NCBI RefSeq assembly: GCF_019175385.1
Contig: NC_083339.1
Coordinates: 47,416,074-47,480,073, forward strand
Length of the DNA: 64,000 bases
Origin: Lycium barbarum
Taxonomy: Eukaryota; Streptophyta; Magnoliopsida; Solanales; Solanaceae
Direction of reading: 5' to 3'
Part shown: one piece after another, positions 9,364 to 19,900 of the stretch
Numbering within the stretch: the stretch's first letter is position 1
Layout: each line of letters begins with the position of its first letter
Program-made: the position numbers and the translations under genes
Notes under the pieces: model-generated
Told to the model about the DNA's origin: nothing
The model's database searches: none
Seen by the model: the letters and a program-made list of their open reading frames with translations, nothing else

Positions 9364-11175
9364 AGTATTGCTACAGTGACCGGACCCGAATTTGACTCAC
9401 TATTTAAGGATCAAATCTGATCCCAAACCTCATTTTCCAGCCAAGAATTCTCCAAATATTTGCCAAATCTTCTAGAAAATTCTCCCAACTTCTGTCCACT
9501 AGCTTTTAACGCGAAATAAGTATAATTTCCGGATTTAAGTTTGGACAGCACGTAGTTGCGATTATACTATCGTATTGCGGTGAATCTTGGTTCGAATTCA
9601 AGGCAAATATTGGAGATATCACGGTACTAGCGGGAATAAGACATACGAGCTTGGGAGAATAAACGTTGGGTGACTAAGAAGACCGAAAGGTATGTTAAGG
9701 CTAAACCTTCCTTTCTTAAGGCATGATTCCTTTGTTGTGAACCTATATTTGACATCTTCAATAACCTCGTTTCTAAATGTACCAAAGCTTATAGTTCCCG
9801 ATGTTCTTGTGATATCCTTGAGCTTGTTTCATGGCTATTGATGTTATTCCTTGATGGTGATCTCATCTTATAACTTTGTTCCTTCAAAGTGAGACGCGTT
9901 CATGATGACGGTTCCATAATAATAATCCAATGAGTTTAGGAACATGTTCTTAAGGAATGTTTTATGGGACATGAATAATGTGCTAGTGGAGGATCCCTAA
10001 TTAGGTATTTAGTGTTCGAAGGGAGGTTTAGGTTGTATCTTAGGACTTGATTAATGTTTATTTAAGTGGGAAGAAGTAATAATGACCTAAGCTGTGTTTA
10101 TAAGTCTTATGCGATTATGTATACCCTACGGGTTAGGTGATGACCACGAGAAGTGCATAGAGACTACTTGTACAGGTGTGGTTATGATTTTACCACTGGT
10201 CTACAACCAGTCGGGCAGATGTTACCACCGGGCTACGGCCGGTTGGGCAGATGTATGTATGTATGTATGTATGCATGTATTTACCACTGGACTGCAGCCA
10301 GTTGGGCAGTTACCACCGTGCTACGGCCGATCGAGCAGTTACCACTGATCAGTTGGGTAGGAAGTATAGGATGATTAGTAAGATAAAGGCACAGTACTGT
10401 ACACAGATATGGTAAAGCATGCGAGAGTATAGAGAGACATGTATCATATATGGATCGGGTTGCACGCCGCAACACATGTTCGGATAACGTTTGATGATAA
10501 GGTAACCAGGACTATAGTAGGGTATACAGACCTAGTAAAGATCGCAAGAAAATGAAGAGGTATGTATACATATGCTAGATTTCCATTGGTAGTTCAGAAA
10601 TGCCAGGTTGATTCTTATTCTTCTCATCTTTAGTATATGACTAGTTTGTTGCACTTTCCGCCTTGCATACGCAGTACATTGCTCGTACTGATGTCCTTTT
10701 TGCTGGGGGTGCTGCGTTTCATGCCCGCAAGTCTTGAGATACAGCTTGACGGATCTTTCAGTAAGGATACTAGCTCAGCAGGCAGAGTCGTGGCACTCCA
10801 CTTGCTTCAGAGTTGCCCTATGAGTCAGCATGGCTGCATATGCATTTGCATGGGTATGGGGGTGCCTGTTCCGGCCACTATATGTCATGTACTCTTGTAG
10901 AGGCTCGTAGACAGATTTGCACAGTTAGATATCTTATAATTATCTCGACTTATACTATGTTGTATCATTATTATGGATAGCCTTACCGGCACATGCGCTC
11001 TAGATTAGTTTGAAGACGTAAGTATGTTATTTTTTGGCTTGTGCCCCTATGGCTTATAGTTTCTTGGTCTTATGTTTCCTTTCGAGATACAGAAAACGTG
11101 AGTTACAGTTTGGTTCGCTTGGCTCCCGTAGGGTGCCGAGTGCCAGTCACGCCTTACCAAGGTTGGGGTGTGACA
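9364..11175 (+). mobile_element. Element D: LTR, 5' part cut off by C
   Basis: This plus-strand LTR remainder ends GGTTGGGGTGTGACA. It contains the donor-like AAAG|GTATGTTAAGG (GT 9690-9691), a five-unit hairpin array (10190-10360), the CAGTAC...GTACTG stem (10672-10690) with TGCGTTTCATGCCCGCAAG, and TAGAGGCTCGTAGACA near 10897. Its 5' part would lie beyond C, outside the window. The right flank CCTAT (11176-11180) is the predicted duplication inside E. No coding region is seen. Lineage is inferred from the LTR blocks only. Confidence 0.75.
10190..10360 (+). repeat. Five-unit hairpin array in LTR D
   Basis: Units begin TTACCAC and end TTGGGCAG or similar. Internal arms are ACTGG/CCAGT, ACCGG/CCGGT, ACTGG/CCAGT, CCGT/ACGG and the palindrome ACTGATCAGT. 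The first three loops are seven bases. A TATG microsatellite (10252-10280) separates units two and three. Confidence 0.75.
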
Positions 11176-13228
11176 CCTATTAGCCATCTGTAACCTCATA
11201 GTAGTCGGTCTTGGCATCCCCAAACCTGATTGTTTGTATATAGCAAGTGGCATCAAATTAATAATCGCCCCATTATCACACAAAGGACGAGCAAAATTAT
11301 GGTGCCCAATAGAACAAGGTATGGTGAACGCCACAGGATCTCCCTTTTTCTGAATAGTAGTTGTCAAAATGATGGAACTCAGGGTGTGAGTCAAACTCAC
11401 GATTTTATGTTTCACCATTTTCTTCTTGGTCAGCAGGTCCTTCAAATATTTAGCAAAATCGGGCATCTCCTTGACATCTTCCAAGAAAGGAAAATTCAGA
11501 GATAACTGTTTCAGCTGATCATAAAAAATTTTGAACTTAGCGTCTTCCTTCTTCTTAACCAACCTCTGAGGAAAGGGGGGTTTAGATTTGAAAGGTTGAG
11601 TCAAAGGGCGAAGAGCCCCTTTCACAGTTTACTTGCTCTAGTCATCAGCCTCCTTCAAAATCTCTAGAAAATCAGCAACCTTCCCGTCAGTTAGGTTCTC
11701 ATCCACAGTAATTAGTGTTTCAGACTGCATCTCTTTCTCTTCATCTATCAGCTCCAACTCAACAACCTTCTTTTCAGAACCTTGGAGTATTTTACCACTC
11801 CGAGTACTAATGACAAACACCCAGTCTACACCACCTCCCTCATTCTTCGAATTTGAAATAGTGTCACTAGGAAGTCCTCCCTTTTTAGGAAGGTGCTGCT
11901 CTCTAGAAATATCACACATCTGTGACTCGAGCTTCTGAATAGCTTCTATATGGGAACCCACTATCTCTGTCAGCCCAGATAAAGTCCTCTCAGACTTTGA
12001 TTGATTTGCCAGAATCTTCTCAAGCATTGCTTCAACCTTCGAACTACCTTGCTCGGTTGACTGCTTTTTTGGTGGTATATAAGGATTGGAACTCTTGTTC
12101 CCAAAATTAGTGCTATTGTTGTAGCTCCATAGTTCATACCACCATAATTATTACTGTAGTTCCCTGAGTTGTTGTTATAAGTACCTTGACCTTGTTGAGG
12201 TCTCCATTGATTCTGATTCTGGTAACCATCTTGGTAGTTCTGTCTTTGATAACCCTATTGAGAGTTATTCACATAGTTAGCATCTTCAATCTGCATGGGA
12301 GGTCTCTCATGAAATGGACCCTCTTGGGTCTGGTATATCCCTTTCGGCATACCTGCATCATCCTCACAAACATTCACCTTCTTAATCTGGGTTTCATCAA
12401 ACTTCTTTGTTAGCAAGGAAATATTTTATGCAAGCTCAGCCAATGTTTGCTGGGTATCTAGATTCTTCTTTACCATATTCTGGATCATGGCACTACCGTA
12501 AGGCACAATGTCAGCATTGTTTGAGTGCCAAGCCTGATTGTGAGTGGTCAGCCTGTCAAGTATGTTGGTCACTCGTCGATAAGATTTATTCATAAAATAA
12601 CCATTAGCTGCATTGTTAGCAACTGATTGTGTCACTGGATCCAGCCCTCAATAGAACTTCTCCATTAATATGTTTTCCGAAAAACCATGATTTGGAATCT
12701 TTTGCAAATACTCTTTGAATCTATCCCAAGCTTCATATAACTGTTCCCCCGATCGGTGCTTAAATTCATAGATCTTGTCACGAATCTCAGCCTTTTTGCT
12801 AGGAGGGTACCATTTCTTGAGAAATACTGCTGCCATTTCTGCCATGTAGTAATAGAATTCCGGGGCTGCTTCTCGAACCATGATTTTGCATCTCCAGCTA
12901 TTGAATATTTGAATAACCTCAGCCGAATAGCATTTTGTGGAACGTTGTTTTGGATGTGATTAGCACACACATCCACAAAATTCTGCAATTGACGTTGCGG
13001 GTCATTCTCGGTAGAATTCCGAAAGTAGCCCTCAAGTTTCAACAACTGGTATATAGAGGAGTCAATGTTTACGCTTGCAGCTCCACATTAAGGATGAACA
13101 ATAGCAGATGCATAGTCCTCCTTCGGAATAAGATCAACGAAAACATTTTCTTCATCTGATTCATTCGCCTGATTATTCAATCGATTCCCCTAGTTACCGA
13201 CACGTTGGTTTTGCTGATACTGATTCAT
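11176..13228 (-). pseudogene. gag-protease of Athila-like element E (broken)
   Basis: The likely start is the ATG at 13228 (MNQYQQNQ..). A stop follows within the first 15 codons and another near 13090. The gag core is readable at 13045-12660 (FVDVCANHIQNN.., then AKSWFEKQP), with a frameshift near 12850 into GEQLYEAWDRFKEYL. The spacer at 12635-12430 carries the NNAANGYFMNKSY region. Near 11810 STRSGK is typical of Athila gag. The protease at about 11625-11176 has LCDNGAIINLMPLAIYK, where the active-site triad reads D-N-G rather than D-[LST]-G. RT, RNase H and integrase are outside the window beyond D. Several frameshifts and stops make it non-functional. Confidence 0.85.
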
Positions 13229-13325
13229 GTTCACGTGGTTTACAAGGAATAACAAACAAGGTGTGATGAAATAAGCAAAAGACTTCAATCAAAACAAATA
13301 CTATTTAGTAATTTCAAAACCATAT

Positions 13326-13343
13326 TCCCCGGCAACGACGCCA
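13326..13343 (-). other. Primer-binding site of E (tRNA-Asp type)
   Basis: On the minus strand, TGGCGTCGTTGCCGGGGA follows the LTR by five bases. It differs at one position from the Athila PBS that matches the 3' end of tRNA-Asp. Confidence 0.8.
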
Positions 13344-14210
13344 AAATTTGATACGCTCAAATTACACCTTTAATAAGTGTAAAGCGGATGATGTCAAATA
13401 TAGTAACCCAACTAGGTTAGGATCGATTCCCACAGGGAATATGGTGTGAAAAGGTTACTAAACTCGTAGAATGCTTAATTTAAGTCCAATGTCTTAATCC
13501 GATGATTTTTGTAAAAGTTGGTTGTTTATGACTAATTGCTAACTACTTGCTTTAGGTTGTAATTTATGGTAAACGAAACCAAGGTTGTGTCCCCTTTAGA
13601 TAAGGTGTATGATCGTGGGTGTTGATCTTGATATACTTCTAATGGATTGCTATATGAACACACTTAACCTCTATGTGAATCTCTACTATTTCCCAATAAA
13701 TAAAGATTATCTCTTTCTATGATTTTTCCAAATATAAGAAAGTAACTATGAAGAACGGTTAATTATGCCAAGTAAATTTGTCTTATTCCTAAGTGAATCT
13801 ATTAAAAAAAGTTTAAAGCTTTGAGTCCTTGTTATTTATTCTTATCAACCCTAATTATTTTCCCAAATAAATCAAGGTTTATGGCTTTAATAAATGTTTG
13901 CAACCATTAATTATGAATGAAAAATGAAGAATAAATAAACCCTAATAATCCGTTATGTGTATATAAATCACAATACCCAATCGAAAAATACCCATCATTG
14001 GGTTCACAACCCTAGTAAGGGAATTCAGCTACTCATGACAAAGAACAAGAAATAAGAAATTGAAGAATTCATAATTGCTTACTTTGGAAGAAAAGAGGAA
14101 TTGATAATACTTGAATTGATGTAATGAATCTTCAAAGCTAAGAGAGTATTTAATGTTGTAAGCCAAATGTGAAAATATAATAACTGATAATAATTAAAAC
14201 CTTACAATGA

Positions 14211-14220
14211 CTATTTATAG
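14211..14220 (-). promoter_or_regulatory. TATA box of LTR E
   Basis: CTATAAATAG on the minus strand, about 520 bases into the LTR. It is a strong plant TATA match, in the expected position relative to U3. Confidence 0.65.
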
Positions 14221-14272
14221 GTTCTGAAAACGTAAAAGTTATAGATTTACACTTTGGTCCCTGTCGGTACAA

Positions 14273-14612
14273 AATACAAATACGGACCGCAAACCAGTTT
14301 ACATCCAGGGTTTCCTTCAAGATATAGGCAACTGCAACCTCATGGATTACGGACCGTATTTTGATTTACGGTCCGTCTTCTGCTTGATCGTCTTTCAACT
14401 TGCAAAACTTCAACTTTCTGTCAAGTGTCTAAATTATTGAATACGCTTTGAAATACGAACTGTAAAGTAGAATACGGTCCGTAAAAGTTGTTCGTATTTC
14501 ACCATCTTCTCAGCATGCCTTTCTGGTTCTGCTTATCTTTAAATACGCCCATAGAATACGGCCCGTATTTGAGAATACGGTCCGTATATTGAGTTTACGG
14601 CAAACTTCTGCA
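14273..14612. repeat. TACGGNCCGTA palindrome cluster in LTR E
   Basis: Perfect cores are at 14348-14358, 14473-14483, 14557-14567 and 14576-14586, with TACGGACCGCA near 14281 and half-sites in between. The third base of the core half (N) varies among A, T and C. Confidence 0.85.
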
Positions 14613-14741
14613 CTTTAATTGTTTTCATTCTAAATCTGGTCCATTACCTTAAAAACAATTAAATAGACACTAACTTGCTTAAAAACAAGTAAAACTTCTC
14701 GTAAAAAGGCCTTGGATGTGTCTTAATTTCCGGGCAAATCA

Positions 14742-16103
14742 ATATACATCAAGAGAAAATACCGATAATATACCAGTGACAACATCAAGGGAGGACTCAA
14801 GATCCTGCTGTCCAGCCAGTGTGTAAATACGATGCTGAGGACCACTCGAACTGGGAGATCCTCCTCTACCTCTACCACGACTAACTGGTGTCTGTGAGCT
14901 CCGCTCTAAAGGGCGTATAGATGATGAAGACCCAGCTGCTGACCCTGTGGCTTGAGCTGTACCTCTACTACCTCTTGAGGGGCAATCACGTGCTATATGG
15001 CCTGGCTGACGGCAGGAAGAACAAGCATCTGAGCCAAATCGAACATTGTGGTAGGGGTGGTCTTGCCTGGCCCGACTCACCCCTGTGATGAGAACCCGAA
15101 GCTCTAAAACTATGACTCGGCCCGGACTGGACAAGTCTATCAAATCTCTGGCCTGTAAATCGTGGAAGTACACTATTCATGGCCTGGCCTAAATGCGTGG
15201 GAAACTGCTGTCTTTGCCCTTCTCTGAACTCACTAGTCGGACCCGAAGATCTAGCCCTCTTGTTATAGCCCCTGTCATGCTCACGCTCACTTCTTTGCTG
15301 TTGTTAGTTTTCCTCCAAATTCTGGGCATGGGCTTGAATGCGAGAAATGTCCTTACTATCTTGAAGTGACGTAGTCAAGCACTTATCCATCAAGTGTGGC
15401 CCCAAGCCACTCACAAGACGGTGCACTCGGTCACCCATATCCTCTACCATAGCCGGAGCATACCTAGCCAAGGAATTAAAGCGGACACTATACTCTATGG
15501 CACTCATACTTCCTTGCCTAAGATTCAAGAACTTATCGGCTTTAGCCCGCCGAACCTCTGGGGGGTAAGTAGTGTCGGAGGACAGCATCAACAAATTCTT
15601 GCCATACCGGAGGAGGTGCATTGACTCCCATAGAAGACATCCAAACAATATACCAATGAACCGCAACATCCCGCAATCTATAGGATGCTAACTCTACCGA
15701 TTCAACGTCTTAAGCATGCATTAACAAGTGTCCTCAAAATTCCATCAATAAACCTTTGGGGGTCCTCATCCGGTTTTGACCCGAAGAATTTCGAAGGTTT
15801 CAAGCTAATAAAATCACTGGCTCTATCACTCACAGCCCTATCACCATGACCCATACCCTGCCGTTGGGACTAAGCGGCGACTAACTAAGTCAGCAAATAA
15901 ATGGTCTCTTTCACTTCTTGGCATGAAGCATCTGGTGGGGGAACTGGGGTTGCTGGAGCTGGGGTTGAGGCTCCCTCATACTTCTCTAAAATAGGCAACG
16001 AGTTAGAGGACCGAGATGGAAGCTCATTCTAAGACTCACCCTCCTCTATATCTATGGGCGGTACTATCTCAGTCTGCCTTCCTGCCATTATCTTTACAAG
16101 CAT
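14742..16103 (-). pseudogene. gag (and protease start) of element F, broken
   Basis: The probable start is the ATG at 16103, three bases after a TTTCAG acceptor-like site. The N-terminus (IVPPIDIEEGES.., near 16060) matches gag of I but has lost some 30 bases relative to it. The capsid core is readable at 15560-15300 (KADKFLNLRQGSMSAIEYSVRFNSLARYAP). A CCHC knuckle lies near 14990 (CSSCRQPGHIARDC). The protein ends at VFSLDVY, one residue before the protease active-site motif, where E is inserted. Frameshifts near 15730, 15660 and 15200 break it. Confidence 0.82.
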
Positions 16104-16293
16104 CTCTGAAATACCTAACACACGGTTAAGGAAAGAAAAATCCTTATACCATGGCTCTATCGGACGATCTATGAAGAAAGAAGGTCATTCATTCCTAAAT
16201 GCCCGCAGCCTCCTGTTTATAAATGTGGCGCGCAACACACCCATAACAAGACTCTACTGAACACGGCTCGTAGACATACCCTAGGACGGAATT

Positions 16294-16305
16294 GCTCTAA
16301 TACCA
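16294..16305 (-). other. Primer-binding site of F
   Basis: TGGTATTAGAGC on the minus strand, one base different from the PBS of C and I. Confidence 0.75.
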
Positions 16306-16309
16306 TTTT

Positions 16310-16488
16310 TGTCAGGACCCAACCGGAGGGCCATGACGGGCGCCCGGAGCTAATCCACCGGGCACCTCTCGTCATACTTCCACAATCATATCAAGGTGAG
16401 CCACATGGCCTACTCTTAATCTTTATGAATCAATAACACAATTTCTATTGGGCTAAGGCACATTTTTGTCAACATCAACACTATGCCC

Positions 16489-16521
<33 letters not shown>

Positions 16522-16908
16522 TAAGCCGACGAGGCTAACAAAATGATATACAAAAATATGAGCCGACAAGGCTAAGAGACATCTAACTATACACAACTAT
16601 CTACGAGCCTCTAGAAAGAGTACGTATCATCATAAAGTTGGGACAGGGCCCTGCCATGCCCATATATGTACACAAAATATTAGTACAACAGCTGCAGCTC
16701 TAATTAAATGGAGCTCCTCTAGGCAATCTCTCATAAAGCAGCCTACAGGTCGAATCTGTGTCCCTGTCCACATGCAGGCATGACGCAACATCCACAAACA
16801 AAAGGATGTCAGTACGAATAATGTACTGAGTATGTAAGGCATGAGTAATAAAATAATAATAGCATGAAGGACAATATGGGATTGAAGAGCCATTTATACC
16901 TCTTGAAA
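16310..16908 (-). repeat. LTR of F, downstream part only
   Basis: In element direction the visible part runs from just upstream of the CAGTAC stem (16810-16828) through GGCAGGGCCCTGTCCC, TCTAGAGGCTCGTAGATA and two GCCTTGTCGGC-type repeats to the terminal CCTGACA. The upstream LTR part is missing because G was inserted at 16908. Confidence 0.8.
16489..16522. repeat. (AT)n(AC)n microsatellite
   Basis: A run of AT dinucleotides passes into AC dinucleotides within LTR F. It is an ordinary simple repeat. Confidence 0.9.
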
Positions 16909-17544
16909 TGTTAATCATATTTGATACAATCCGAGTGGCATCAAGGCCTTTTACAAGGAGCCAAACGAGGGAACTTCAAGCTATGCAAGCTTTGTTCATG
17001 AGGAGGGACATACCTGAATACATTATAGAGCCTTTCCGGGGATTCCAAGTATTCATGATAGCATGGGAGGATGGTTTGCAGAAGAGTGTTGAAGATGGTC
17101 ATGCTTGCAATATGGCCATTACTTGAAGATTTGCAATTTCAAGTTCGTTTCCAAAAAGAAAACACCCAAACAAGGCCCTTACTCCATTAAGGGTAGAAGT
17201 GTAATAATGTAGTTGTCTTCTTTTGAGCTTTAGTATAAATTGTAGTTTCTTTCATTTGGAAGACTTAGACTATTTTGATTATTATTACTTGATATTTGGA
17301 TATTGTATGTCTTGAAAGTTGAGTGATTGCTTAGCCTTGGATTGGGTGATTGTTGAGAGGATAGGTTATTAGGGATTCTAATCCCTCTTGGTCTTCCTAA
17401 AAATTTGGTTGCTTCTTGTTCTTAAATTTAGAGGTATTAGTTTTGTATAACTTTCTTTGCTAAATTGAGTCTAAGTTGTGTCAAATTATTTATCTCTTTT
17501 ATTTCTTGCATTTTATTATTGTTTTCATTTCCGTTCTTGTATCA
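16909..17544 (+). repeat. 5' LTR of G
   Basis: It starts TGTTAATCA and ends CTTGTATCA, two bases before the PBS. A TATA-like TATAAAT is at 17234-17240. The boundaries rest on TG/CA ends and PBS position, not on a second copy. Confidence 0.6.
16911..17129 (+). pseudogene. pol C-terminal tail inside LTR of G
   Basis: An open stretch of about 70 codons reads ..ASRPFTRSQTRELQAMQALFMRRD... I recognise the (R/P)xTRSQ/K-type C-terminus found after integrase in some plant gypsy polyproteins. Its place inside the LTR fits elements whose pol frame runs into the 3' LTR. In this 5' LTR it would have no start codon of its own, so it is a passenger copy. It ends with a stop at about 17125. Confidence 0.45.
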
Positions 17545-17546
17545 AT

Positions 17547-17557
17547 TGGTATCAGAG
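17547..17557 (+). other. Primer-binding site of G
   Basis: TGGTATCAGAG, two bases after the LTR end. Confidence 0.7.
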
Positions 17558-19065
17558 TTTGGATTAGATTTGTTCTATCAAATTTAGCCTAGGGTTTGTT
17601 ACTCTAAAAAAAATTGAAAATCCTAGAAAAACCCCAAAAAATTTGTGTTTGTTTTGTTGTTTTGTTATTAGATTCTTGTTCCTTAGTACGTTAGGGTTTC
17701 AAATCTTCAAATTTCGTGTTAATCAGGTAAATATTGAAGAATCCACCATTTTTGAGTTGAACCTTTTGAAAAAGTTGAAGAACATTTGTTGGGTGTTGAA
17801 ATTTTGGTGAAATTGAAGGTTGATAACCATTGGGCTTTTTTCTATTTGATATAAGGAGTCTAAATCCAAAATCTGGGGGTATTTGGAGTATATTTGAAGG
17901 TAGCTAAATTTTTTAATGTTCATGTGTTCTTGAGCTATCTTCAAGCATTCAAGTGAAGAAGAAGATTCAAAAAGGAAGGTTAGATCCAAATTATACCTCA
18001 AGATTTTGGAAAAGGTGTTTCTAGGCCAAAAATGGAAAGCTCCTAGGTTTAGTGGGCCCATCAAGTCATACAAGTTCAGAAAATCAACCCAAGTCCCAAG
18101 AAATTCGAGCCTCAAGACGAATCACCGTAGCAGAAAAAGGGTACACTTGTACGGACCGTAGCTTTTTATACGGATCGTATAAGTTGGTCGTATTTTAGGA
18201 TCCAACAAAGAGCACTTACTGTTTTGTGACATCATTTTATACGGACACTTACACGGACCGTATAAGTAAGGTCGTATAAGGCAAGGGACAAAGTGACATC
18301 ATTTTATACGAACACTTACATGGACCGTATCTTTTTATACGGACCGTATAAGTAAGGTCGTATAAGGAAAAGGACAAAGTGAACTTTCTGCTTCGAAATG
18401 ACCTCCTCTTATACGAACATGTACATGAACTATATCTTTTTATACGGACCGTATAAGTAAGGTTGTATTTATCAAGGTTATTTACATTGATCCAAGTTTC
18501 ATTTCTCAAAAAAAAATTCTTAACTCTCGTTGTTGATTTTGTGTCCCTATTCATTTGGTAGGGAGCAAAAAAAAAAAAAAAAAAGAGTGTAGAAATTTTA
18601 AAATTTTCATTACTTCAAATTGATACCATGGATCAATTGGGGCTTCCCCGACCGCGTTTTCAAGTTATCACCTACCTGGGACCGATTTTTGGCATTCCAT
18701 TTTCTTTGTCCTTCAACTAGTAGCCATCTAGTAGTTTTTCCTACTTGTGTTTACTAGTTCTTGTGTCCGCATTTCTTTTGTGCTAATTCTTTTCGTGCTT
18801 TTCGTCATTTTTGCTTCGTTGTTAATTTCTTGGTTCAAGTCCGTTAGATTGAAATGGAGTCGTCCATCTTTCTTAGTCTAACAAGAATCCATTCCGACCG
18901 AGAGTAGTGTTTGAACCCGTGTGACTAATCGACATCAGCAAGCACACAATCTTTGGCCGGAGCAAGTTGCGAGGCAAGTAAAGGTGAGCATACTTGAGCG
19001 ACTGAGAGTTGATTTTACTAACCTAACATGTTTGCTTGTTTTATTGAGTGTCTTGAATAGGTACC
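17558..19065 (+). other. Leader of G (non-coding)
   Basis: AT-rich untranslated sequence without a credible gene. It holds a donor-like CAG|GTAAAT at 17727, the palindrome tandem array (18140-18480), an A-run of about 20 at 18569-18588, and TTGAATAG just before the gag ATG, so this leader may also be spliced. Confidence 0.5.
18140..18480. repeat. Tandem TATACGGACCGTATA palindromes in leader of G
   Basis: Perfect 15-base palindromes lie at 18336-18350 and 18441-18455, and a core TACGGACCGTA at 18150-18160. Half-sites (CGTATAAGTAAGGTCGTAT) are spaced so that a unit of about 100 bases is repeated roughly three times. Confidence 0.85.
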
Positions 19066-19171
19066 ATGGCTACAGGGAATGAAACACAAGTTCCCACCGG
19101 GGAACTCACATTAATGAGGGCCTTGCAAGCCTGAACAACAAGGTGGGAAGTATAGATGGTCGAGTGGAAAC
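19066..19171 (+). pseudogene. gag N-terminus of G, cut by H
   Basis: ATG at 19066 opens MATGNETQVPTGELTL.. and hits a stop after 22 codons. A different frame just after reads LNNKVGSIDGRVET, which looks like the coiled N-terminal region of a gag, so a frameshift is likely. H is inserted at 19172. Confidence 0.5.
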
Positions 19172-19430
19172 TGTCAGGACCCAAACCGATGAGCCGTGAT
19201 GGGAGTCTGACCTCTAGCGACCAAACACCCCTAAACACGTATCTGGAGCATACTGAACATTAAAAGCCTATAAATGGCATAAACTGATCTCATAAGAGAG
19301 AGACATTAGAACTTTGTGCAATCTACATATATACACAACATGTGGAAGAACAGTGCAAGCCCGTTAGGCTGCTACATATATTGTACACTAAAGAATAGAA
19401 GCCAACAAGGCTACATCATCTGACTACTAC
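19172..19430 (-). mobile_element. Element H: LTR end fragment
   Basis: Starting with TGTCAGGACCCAAACCG, this is the terminal 259 bases of a minus-oriented LTR related to F (compare 16310). It includes the GCCTTGTTGGCT-type repeat near 19405. Element I is inserted at 19431; the remainder of H should lie beyond I, to the right of the window. Confidence 0.65.
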
Positions 19431-19748
19431 TATTACACCTCGAAAGAATTTCATGTCGTCATATGATAGATAGACTAATGCAGGGTGAGATGAATATGAT
19501 GTTTCTATAAGTAAGAATGGTTATTAACGATCCTAGTTAATATTTCAAAGAGGGTGGAAATAAGAGGAGAAAGCTCCTTAAGAAGGGAAAAGTATATGTG
19601 GTGTTTTGGAAATGTTCCGTAAAGTACCGAGCTAGTGTTGACTTAATGATGTCTTAAAGAAGAGTTGTAACTCTCCTTAGATTAGTAAGAAAGTTCAACA
19701 AGGATTGGAGATCAAACGAAACGACGGAAACCATTTTAGGGAAATGGA

Positions 19749-19862
19749 GTTATACGACCACTTATACGGTCCGTATAACCCCCAGCAGGGAGATGTTTTT
19801 CATGGCGGTCAACCACGGCCACTTATACAGACCATGTTATACGGACTGTATAAGTGTCTGTA
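19749..19862. repeat. TACGGNCCGTA palindromes in 5' LTR of I
   Basis: TATACGGTCCGTATA at 19763-19777 and a decayed pair at 19825-19862 lie 35-130 bases upstream of the TATA box. Confidence 0.85.
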
Positions 19863-19894
19863 TAACACCAGACGGGTTGAGTTATTCTCATGTC

Positions 19895-19900
19895 TATAAA
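19895..19900 (+). promoter_or_regulatory. TATA box, 5' LTR of I
   Basis: TATAAA in GTCTATAAATGTG, conserved at 62685 in the other LTR. Transcription should start near 19925. Confidence 0.65.

Larger units (their letters stand above)
11176..14741 (-). mobile_element. Element E: Athila-like gypsy element, 5' half
   Basis: On the minus strand it reads LTR (14741 to 13349), PBS, gag and start of protease, and is then cut by D at 11175. The PBS, the gag type and the LCDxGAxINLMP protease identify the Athila branch of Ty3/gypsy. The right LTR edge is set by element F coding sequence resuming at 14742, which gives ATATA (14742-14746) as predicted target duplication. Confidence 0.85.
13349..14741 (-). 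repeat. 5' LTR of E (1393 bp)
   Basis: On the minus strand it starts TGATTTGCCCGG and ends GAGCGTATCA. It contains the palindrome cluster in its upstream part (about 14600-14270), a TATA box (14211-14220) directly after that cluster, and a long AT-rich transcribed part. Placing the cluster just upstream of TATA makes it promoter-proximal. Confidence 0.8.
14742..16908 (-). mobile_element. Element F: Tekay-like element, interrupted on both sides (oldest layer)
   Basis: On the minus strand it reads partial LTR (16908 to 16310), PBS, gag and the first residues of protease, and is then cut at 14742 by E. The LTR is cut at 16908 by G. F therefore hosts both nests and is the oldest element seen. 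Gag and LTR motifs place it with C and I. Confidence 0.8.
16909..19171 (+). mobile_element. Element G: 5' end of another gypsy-type element
   Basis: The order is a 636-bp LTR (16909-17544), a PBS, a 1.5-kb leader and the first codons of gag, and then H cuts it at 19172. The left boundary is inferred from the loss of F LTR homology and a TG start at 16909 (TGTTAATCA); the left flank is TGAAA. Lineage is uncertain. The LTR carries a short coding stretch (SRPFTRSQTRELQ) of the kind that ends pol in some chromoviruses, but gag is too short here to decide. Confidence 0.6.

Noticed and set aside
18569..18588. Poly-A tail of a SINE or processed pseudogene
   Set aside because: No retroposed body or target duplication is visible around the A-run. 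It lies in the leader of G.
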